Assembly: GCA_016934095.1 (NCBI GenBank)
Contig: JAFGTO010000144.1
Coordinates: 1 to 11,970 of the forward strand
From: Candidatus Glassiibacteriota bacterium
GTDB lineage: Bacteria > Gemmatimonadota > Glassbacteria > GWA2-58-10
Length of the DNA stretch: 11,970 nucleotides
Direction of reading: 5' to 3'
In this document: positions 7,190 to 11,970 of the stretch, piece by piece
Position numbering within the stretch: position 1 is the stretch's first letter
Layout: the number at the start of each line of letters is the position of its first letter
Notes under the pieces: model-generated
Database searches by the model: none
Seen by the model: the letters and a program-made list of their open reading frames with translations, nothing else
Told to the model about the DNA's origin: nothing
Translations under genes and position numbers: made by a program

Positions 7190-9811
7190 ATGAACCGGAG
7201 ACTGTCTGTCATCATTCCAGTGTTTGCAGTTGCGTTCCTGCTGTCCGGTGGTAGTGTCCGGGCAGTGGAGCTCACCGTGGAGAACCCCCTCGAGGTGCCG
7301 CGGGTGGGCGAGCCGGTTACCGTGGGTTTGCCGTTTCCCGCCGGTTACCTGTACAGGCCGGAGGAGCTGACACTGCTGGATGACCGGGGAGGAGTTGTGC
7401 CGCTGCAGGCCCGGGCCGTGGCCTCCTGGGCGGATGGCAGTGTCATGTGGTCGCTGCTCGATTTCCCGGTCTCGCTGGCGGCCGGCAGCGGGAGGGTCTA
7501 CCGCCTGGAGACCGGCCGGCTCACGGAGCCGGGGCAAAGTCCGCTCAGGGTGGAAAGCACGGATTCCACCTTGGCGGTGGTAACCGGGCCGCTGCGGCTG
7601 GCGCTCGGCCGCGGGAGCGGGCCGCTGATCCGCGGTATCTGGCTGGACTGGGACCAGGATAGGGAGTTCGGCACTCTCGAACAGGCTGCCGCCCCGCCTC
7701 ATCCCGGGGTGCTGGCAGGCAGGGATGCCTCTTCAGGCAGGCTTTTCAGCGAGGCCTGGGGAAGCAGGGAGGACCCGGTCATCGAGGAAGCCGGGCGGCA
7801 GAAAGTCCAGGTGCTTGCAGCCGGCACCCTGGCGGACAGCCTGGGCAACAGCCTGCTCGAGTACCAGTGCAGGGTCTTCCTTTTCGCGGGGAGCAGCAGT
7901 GTGCGCCTGCAGCTTACCGTGCGCAACCCCCGCATAGCAGGCCAGCGGGATGACCGGTGGCTGCTGGGAGGCGAGGGATCGTTCTTTTTCGATAACCTGT
8001 CGCTCAGCCTCGGTTTCGTCTCCGGGCGGGAGCCTCCGCAGGTGGTGCTGGGCTCGTTGTTCGATGGAGCCGGGTTCGAGGCCAGGCAGATCCCGCTGGA
8101 GCGCACGCTGGCGATCAGGCAGGAATCCTCGGGCGGCGACAACTGGTTCCACCGCAACCACGTGGACAGGCACAACCTGATCCCGCTGGGCTACAAGGGA
8201 TACCGTGTCTGCTACGGCGAGCGGGTGATATCCGCCGGCGACAGGCCCGAGCCTTGGGCGGCCGTAGAGGACAGCCGCAAGGGGATGGCGGCTGCGGTCT
8301 CCGGTTTCTGGCAGAACTTCCCCAAGGCGCTGCAGGTCGGGCCTAGGGGCCTGGTGGAGGTGGGGCTGTGGCCCGGGCGCGAGGGCGGCCCGCACGAGCT
8401 GCAGGGGGGCGAGCAGAAGACCCACGAGGTGGTGCTCTACCTGCAGTCCGGCCAGGGGCCCGGCGAGAGGTTCGACCACTGGTCCACCGTGGCCATGCGC
8501 TCGTTCCACCGGCCGCTCCACGCCTGGGCCCCCTCGCAGTGGTACCTGGACTCCGGCGTGTTCGGCCCGGGGGTGGAATACGATCCGCAGAGGCTCCAGG
8601 ATTACGAGCTTCAGGCCCAGGCCCCGGTAATGGACCCCAAGTACAACGTGTTCAAGGCGCGTGAGTTCACCGATGAGTACGGCTGGCGCAACTACGGGGA
8701 TTTCCTGGCGGACAACGAGCCGGATGAGACGCACGGGCCCAACAAGGGCAAGCTGACCCTGTCGCACTGGAACCTGGCTTTCGATTACGCCTGGGGCATG
8801 ATACTCCAGTGCGTGAGGACCAGGACCCGCGCGCCGGAGATCTCCGACCTCTGGTGGCGTATCGCCGGCGAGGGAGCGCGTCACCAGTCGGACATCGACA
8901 CCTACCATGCCGAGCTTGATGAGGAAGGGCGCTTTGCCAGGGGCGGGAAGTTCTTTCATACCCACCACGGGGTAAACGCCGGGCGGGCGACCCACCGTGG
9001 GAGCCCGGAAGAGGAGCTCTGGGACGGCCTGGACTGGCCCTGGGGCCGGGGAGTGAACTGCATAGACCCGTTTTTCTTCGACAGCCGCGGGATGGCTTAC
9101 TACGCCCTGATCAGCGGGGACCGCCAGGTGCTCCGCTCCGTGCTGGACCGGGCCGACCTGGTCGAGTACAAGGTCAGCCGGGACAAGGATCCCCAGATCG
9201 ACAATTTCAACCGCCAGGCCGGCAACTGCCTGCAGGTGCTCACCGACGCCTGGATCATCACCCGCGATGAGCGCTACCGCAGGGCCGCGGATGAGGTGGT
9301 CGAGCGCTCGATGGCCTCCAGGCACGGGATCGGCCCGGGGCACGACCCGGCGGAAGTCGGGATCGACGGCCTGGGTTTCCACTCCATCTTTTTCGATGCC
9401 CTGGGCCGGTACGTGGAGGTCTCCGATAAGGCGTTCGGCATCCGCCAGGAGCGGGCCATGGCCTCCCTGGCCGACTATACCAGGTTCGTCCTGCAGTACT
9501 GCTGGGATGATTCGGCCGGTATTTTCTACCATGCCCTGGGCAAGGGACTGAAAGGCTCGCGGAACACCGGGGTGTGGACATACAGGGTATGCGATGCGCT
9601 GCTCTATGCGCTGCCCCTGCTGGAGAGCGGCAAGGAGAAGAACTTGCTGCTGGAGCGTACTGCGAGGGCCTTCCGCACGGCGGGCAGGATCATCCAGGCG
9701 GGGGTAGAGGACTACCGTTTCGTGGCCAGCAAGAACTCCAACTTCATTATCAATGCCGGGCCGCGCTGCGCCTACTACATGCTGACCCCAGGCGCCGGGA
9801 GCGGTAACTAG
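7190..9811 (+). CDS. Secreted PcRGLX/YetA-like protein (exo-rhamnogalacturonan lyase type, PL26-like)
   Basis: The 873-residue product begins with a signal peptide (MNRR, hydrophobic core, GGSVRA-VE near residue 25). Residues about 27-105 match a RIFT-barrel domain: PRVGEPVTVGLPFP, then VVPLQARAVASWADGSVMWSLLDF is the typical signature of the PcRGLX N-terminal domain. A beta-sandwich middle follows, then from about 440 an alpha/alpha toroid with YGDF (502-505), HWNLAFDYAWGM, HQSDIDTYH (DIDTYH 568-573) and FHTHHGVN (H590, H592, H593). Fungal PcRGLX is an exo-rhamnogalacturonan lyase (PL26) and bacterial YetA-type proteins share the fold; the length fits. Substrate could be rhamnogalacturonan or another acidic polysaccharide, and I cannot name catalytic residues. 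ATG 7190 is preceded by GGAG at 7183-7186, only three bases away, which is short; the signal peptide supports this start. It is probably co-transcribed with the transglutaminase-like gene. Its TAG stop overlaps the opposite-strand stop of the SNase-like gene in one CTAG. Confidence 0.85.
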   Translation: MNRRLSVIIPVFAVAFLLSGGSVRAVELTVENPLEVPRVGEPVTVGLPFPAGYLYRPEELTLLDDRGGVVPLQARAVASWADGSVMWSLLDFPVSLAAGSGRVYRLETGRLTEPGQSPLRVESTDSTLAVVTGPLRLALGRGSGPLIRGIWLDWDQDREFGTLEQAAAPPHPGVLAGRDASSGRLFSEAWGSREDPVIEEAGRQKVQVLAAGTLADSLGNSLLEYQCRVFLFAGSSSVRLQLTVRNPRIAGQRDDRWLLGGEGSFFFDNLSLSLGFVSGREPPQVVLGSLFDGAGFEARQIPLERTLAIRQESSGGDNWFHRNHVDRHNLIPLGYKGYRVCYGERVISAGDRPEPWAAVEDSRKGMAAAVSGFWQNFPKALQVGPRGLVEVGLWPGREGGPHELQGGEQKTHEVVLYLQSGQGPGERFDHWSTVAMRSFHRPLHAWAPSQWYLDSGVFGPGVEYDPQRLQDYELQAQAPVMDPKYNVFKAREFTDEYGWRNYGDFLADNEPDETHGPNKGKLTLSHWNLAFDYAWGMILQCVRTRTRAPEISDLWWRIAGEGARHQSDIDTYHAELDEEGRFARGGKFFHTHHGVNAGRATHRGSPEEELWDGLDWPWGRGVNCIDPFFFDSRGMAYYALISGDRQVLRSVLDRADLVEYKVSRDKDPQIDNFNRQAGNCLQVLTDAWIITRDERYRRAADEVVERSMASRHGIGPGHDPAEVGIDGLGFHSIFFDALGRYVEVSDKAFGIRQERAMASLADYTRFVLQYCWDDSAGIFYHALGKGLKGSRNTGVWTYRVCDALLYALPLLESGKEKNLLLERTARAFRTAGRIIQAGVEDYRFVASKNSNFIINAGPRCAYYMLTPGAGSGN

Positions 9812-10272
9812 CGCCCCTCATCCGCTGAGAAGGGGTTTATCCACAGGCCCTTGCGCAGCCTTTTGGCCGAGAGCTCGTAGTCGGCAAATTCCCGGGCCAG
9901 CCGGTGGCCGGCCTTGCGGACGCAGCGGGCGTAGCCTTCCCTCAACAGGAAGGCGTTGACAAAGACCGTGTCCACGTACACGTAATACCGTTTTCCGCCG
10001 AACGGCCGGCCACCTCCCACCCGGTCGATGGCGACCTCCTTCCCCTCGACAAGCCCGCGCAGGGCCTCGACCGATTCCGGGTGGAAATAGCGGTAGCGCA
10101 TCTCCCGGGCCCGGCCGCCCGGGAGCTCCACCCCGGCCAGCTTGATCCCGCAGCACCACGAGACCTTGAGCGTCCCATCCTCTCCGACTTCTTTGACCAC
10201 CACCCGCCGGGCCGCTGGGAGCAGGCTGAAGCTGGCGGCCAGCAGGACTGCTGCGATCGGTGCGGCTTTCAC
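9808..10272 (-). CDS. Small secreted SNase-like (thermonuclease-fold) protein with altered active site
   Basis: The 154-residue product starts with a signal peptide (MKAAPIAAVLLAASFSLLPAA) and continues as a short OB-fold. GIKLAGVELPGG (47-58) aligns with the substrate loop of staphylococcal nuclease, and the run YYVYVDTVFVNAFLLREGYARCV then a helix ending KRLRKGLW match the conserved C-terminal half (PF00565). The catalytic set looks changed: in the loop, Arg35, Asp40 and Glu43 of the staphylococcal enzyme correspond to Lys, Glu and Gly, and the Arg87 position falls on Gly or Lys next to an Arg. It may therefore be a divergent or inactive nuclease, perhaps a nucleic-acid or ligand binder. 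A Cys-Cys pair precedes the loop. The start is GTG (complement of 10270-10272) with GGAGG five bases upstream (complement of 10278-10282). It lies 126 bases after the M24 gene, with its own likely promoter, and converges tail-to-tail with the PL26-like gene. Confidence 0.75.
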   Translation of the reverse strand: MKAAPIAAVLLAASFSLLPAARRVVVKEVGEDGTLKVSWCCGIKLAGVELPGGRAREMRYRYFHPESVEALRGLVEGKEVAIDRVGGGRPFGGKRYYVYVDTVFVNAFLLREGYARCVRKAGHRLAREFADYELSAKRLRKGLWINPFSADEGR

Positions 10273-10288
10273 TTGAGCCTCCGGGTAT

Positions 10289-10312
10289 CCGGCTGCTGTT
10301 GCCGGCAGCCGG
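10289..10312 (-). promoter_or_regulatory. Stem-loop in the 5' leader of the SNase-like gene
   Basis: Bases 10289-10296 and 10305-10312 form a perfect 8-bp GC-rich stem with an 8-base loop, placed six bases upstream of the GGAGG ribosome binding site of the SNase-like gene. No T run follows on the leftward strand, so it is unlikely to be the terminator of the panB-M24 unit. It could protect the leader or influence access to the ribosome binding site; this is inference. Confidence 0.45.
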
Positions 10313-10344
10313 GAGAGAGTCTCATGCCGATTTTACGACAGAAG

Positions 10345-10373
10345 TCTGTAAATTCTTATATCGTTGTTGTCAA
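10345..10373 (-). promoter_or_regulatory. Candidate sigma-70-type promoter for the SNase-like gene, with overlapping inverted repeat
   Basis: Read leftward, a perfect TTGACA box (complement of 10368-10373) is followed after exactly 17 bases by TACAGA (complement of 10345-10350), a weak -10. The segment is a distinct AT-rich island in GC-rich sequence. A short inverted repeat, 10338-10342 with 10345-10349 (loop AG), overlaps the -10 and could be an operator. Transcription from here would give a leader of about 65 bases containing the stem-loop. The -35 and spacing are good, the -10 is the weak point. Confidence 0.5.
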
Positions 10374-10398
10374 ATTGGTCTCAGGTCCAGCAAGGCGC

Positions 10399-11631
10399 TC
10401 AATTCTTCAGCCCGAGCACAGGGAACTTTTTAAAAGGCGCCAGCACCCTGGCCTTGCCCCTGGAGTCCAGGTAGACCACGTCCTCGAGGCGGACACCCAT
10501 GCCGCGCTCCGGGTAATACAGGCCCGGCTCCACGGTGAAAACCGTCCCGGGACGCAGGCGGTTGCATTCATCAGGCTTGTCCTGCAGCCTGAGGTAAGGG
10601 TACTCGTGCACCTCGACCCCGACCCCGTGGCCCAGGTTGTGGACATACCCCTCGGCTGTCCCCGGACGGCTGCGGAGGGTCGGGTGCCCCAGGGCCTCGA
10701 AATGGTCGCAGACCAGCTCCTGGAGCCGGGAGCCGTCGATTCCAGCCCCGGCCGCGGCGATAGCCTTGCGCTGGGCCGCGAGCACCTCGCGGTAAAGCTT
10801 CCGGGCCTCGGGCGGCGCGTGGCCGATACAGAAGCTGCGGGTAATGTCGAAAAAGTACCCGCCGCCGGTCTGCCGGGGGAAAAGGTCCAGCACCACTGTC
10901 CGGCCCGTGGTGAGCACGGTAGCGGGAGGGCTTTCGGCGTGCGGGATGCCGGCCTCGCGCCCGATGGAAAAGATTGTCCCGTGGGCTTCGTAAAGCCCCC
11001 TCTCGGCCAGGGCCATGCTGATCGCCTCCTTTACCATGCCCACGGACAGCGGGCGGCCGCGGCGGTCCACCACCCTGTCTCCTTCCGCACGGGAGTCCCG
11101 GATCACTTGCAGCCCTGCTTCGAGGGCTTCGAGGGCGGAGACCGCAACCCGCTTCATCCGGCTGATTTCCTGCCTGTCCTTGGTCAGGCGGGCGCGCTCC
11201 AGCACGGTAGGGTTGACCCTGGCTATCCTGATACCCGGCAGCCGGCGGCTGAGGGCTGACAGCAGCGCATGCGCCTCGACAGGGTCCATTACCCCGTGGA
11301 CCGCCAGCCGGCCGGAGAGTTTCTCCATCCCGGCCAGCCGCTTGAACATCCGAAAGCGTACTTCCACCGGGTCGCTGTAGCGGCGCGACAGCTCGCTGGC
11401 GCCCAGGCGGCCGAAATCCAGGGTGCGGCAGCCGCTCGAGCGTGCCGCCTCGCGCTCCAGCGGCGAGTGGCACAGCAGCGGTTTTTTCCCGGGCCTGAGG
11501 ATCACCCAGGCCGTGGTCAGCGGGACTCCGCCGGTCAGGTAATAGATGTCCGGGCAGGCGGAGCTGGCACCGAGCACCCAGAGGACATCGATCCCTTCGT
11601 CGCGCATCAGGCGTTCGAGGTCTTTTTTCAT
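10399..11631 (-). CDS. M24-family metallopeptidase (Xaa-Pro aminopeptidase type)
   Basis: The 410-residue protein has the two-domain layout of aminopeptidase P/prolidase: an N-terminal creatinase-like domain (about 1-145, with IYYLTGG and a pita-bread partner fold) and a C-terminal M24 domain (about 155-400). All five metal ligands of the family are visible: Asp249 in VVLDLFP, Asp262 in FFDITRSF, His335 in LGHGVGVEVHE, Glu368 in TVEPGLYY and Glu383 in GVRLEDVV; His342 is the usual second active-site His. It should cleave an N-terminal residue preceding proline, or an Xaa-Pro dipeptide, in the cytoplasm; there is no signal peptide. The ATG overlaps the panB stop as ATGA (11628-11631), so translation is probably coupled to panB. 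Family members also include non-proline-specific peptidases, so the exact specificity is uncertain. Confidence 0.92.
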   Translation of the reverse strand: MKKDLERLMRDEGIDVLWVLGASSACPDIYYLTGGVPLTTAWVILRPGKKPLLCHSPLEREAARSSGCRTLDFGRLGASELSRRYSDPVEVRFRMFKRLAGMEKLSGRLAVHGVMDPVEAHALLSALSRRLPGIRIARVNPTVLERARLTKDRQEISRMKRVAVSALEALEAGLQVIRDSRAEGDRVVDRRGRPLSVGMVKEAISMALAERGLYEAHGTIFSIGREAGIPHAESPPATVLTTGRTVVLDLFPRQTGGGYFFDITRSFCIGHAPPEARKLYREVLAAQRKAIAAAGAGIDGSRLQELVCDHFEALGHPTLRSRPGTAEGYVHNLGHGVGVEVHEYPYLRLQDKPDECNRLRPGTVFTVEPGLYYPERGMGVRLEDVVYLDSRGKARVLAPFKKFPVLGLKN

Positions 11632-11970
11632 AGGTCTTCCAGGATGGACTTATCCATATGGAAGCTGTGGGAGTCGTCCGGGAAGCTGCCGGAGGAGACT
11701 TCCTTGCGGTAGGCTTCGAGGGCCTCTACCACCTGGCCGGAGATGTCGGCCCAGGTCTTGACGAAGCGGGGCGTGCGCTCGCTCAGGCCGAGCACGTCGT
11801 GGAGCACCAGGATCTGGCCGTCGCAGTCGGGCCCGGCCCCGATGCCGATGGTGGGGATGCGGATTTTTTCGGTGATCAGGGCGGCCAACTCGCGGGGCAC
11901 GGCCTCGAGCACCACGGCAAAGCAGCCGGCATCCGCCACCGCCAGCGCATCCCCGATGATCAGGTGGGCC
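11628..11970 (-). CDS. panB: 3-methyl-2-oxobutanoate hydroxymethyltransferase (ketopantoate hydroxymethyltransferase), C-terminal part
   Basis: The reading frame is open through the right edge, so the start lies outside; the GTG at 11937-11939 is internal, since AHLIIGDALA precedes it in frame. About 113 residues are present. The signatures are clear: ADAGCFAVVLEAVP, then IPTIGIGAGPDCDGQILVLHDVLG, followed by the family's conserved C-terminal FVKTWADI segment. PanB transfers a one-carbon unit from methylenetetrahydrofolate to alpha-ketoisovalerate, the first committed step of pantothenate and coenzyme A synthesis, in the cytoplasm. The VLE glutamate belongs to the conserved active-site segment. 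Its stop overlaps the M24 peptidase start by four bases (ATGA), so the two are co-transcribed. In many genomes panB is followed by panC; here it is followed by a peptidase. Confidence 0.95.
   Translation of the reverse strand, partial: AHLIIGDALAVADAGCFAVVLEAVPRELAALITEKIRIPTIGIGAGPDCDGQILVLHDVLGLSERTPRFVKTWADISGQVVEALEAYRKEVSSGSFPDDSHSFHMDKSILEDL

Noticed and set aside
7733..9532. A 599-codon open frame on the - strand inside the PL26-like gene, and a 451-codon + frame at 9904-11259.
   Set aside because: Both mirror real genes on the other strand and show no recognisable family, no signal and no sensible start context. They come from GC-biased third codon positions.

Overview
The window is a GC-rich, densely coded bacterial segment with seven genes, five complete and one cut by each edge (heparinase-like at the left, panB at the right). 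The first four genes plus the left-edge gene belong to carbohydrate breakdown: a heparinase II/III-family lyase, a Tat-exported Gfo/Idh/MocA oxidoreductase, a GH94-type phosphorylase, a secreted transglutaminase-like protein and a secreted PcRGLX/YetA (PL26-like) protein. This mix, with many secreted proteins and Tat-exported sugar oxidoreductases, is typical of environmental polymer degraders in the FCB (Latescibacteria/Glassbacteria-like) or PVC (Planctomycetes/Verrucomicrobia-like) groups. That placement is inferred from gene content only; there is no rRNA or ribosomal protein gene here.

Layout. Bases 1-816 (+) are the C-terminal part of a heparinase II/III-like protein, closed by a very strong intrinsic terminator at 851-897. 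The spacer that follows holds two facing REP-like hairpins (943-1022). Bases 4784-1062 (-) form a two-gene operon: GH94-like phosphorylase, then Gfo/Idh/MocA oxidoreductase 36 bases later. A divergent AT-rich spacer (4785-5052) separates it from a second two-gene unit on the + strand: a transglutaminase-like protein (5053-7116) and a PcRGLX/PL26-like protein (7190-9811). From 11970 down to 9808 (-) lie panB (partial), an M24 Xaa-Pro-type aminopeptidase that overlaps panB by ATGA, and, after 126 bases with its own likely promoter, a small secreted SNase-like protein. The stop codons of the PL26-like gene and the SNase-like gene share one CTAG.

How the genes may work together. The lyase-type proteins would open polysaccharide outside the cytoplasm. 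The Tat-exported oxidoreductase could act on sugars in the periplasm. The GH94 enzyme has no signal peptide and would phosphorolyse an imported oligosaccharide in the cytoplasm. No transporter, SusC/D pair or regulator is visible in the window, so the substrate is unknown. The panB-M24-SNase stretch looks like unrelated housekeeping. I found no tRNA, rRNA, CRISPR array, insertion sequence or phage gene.
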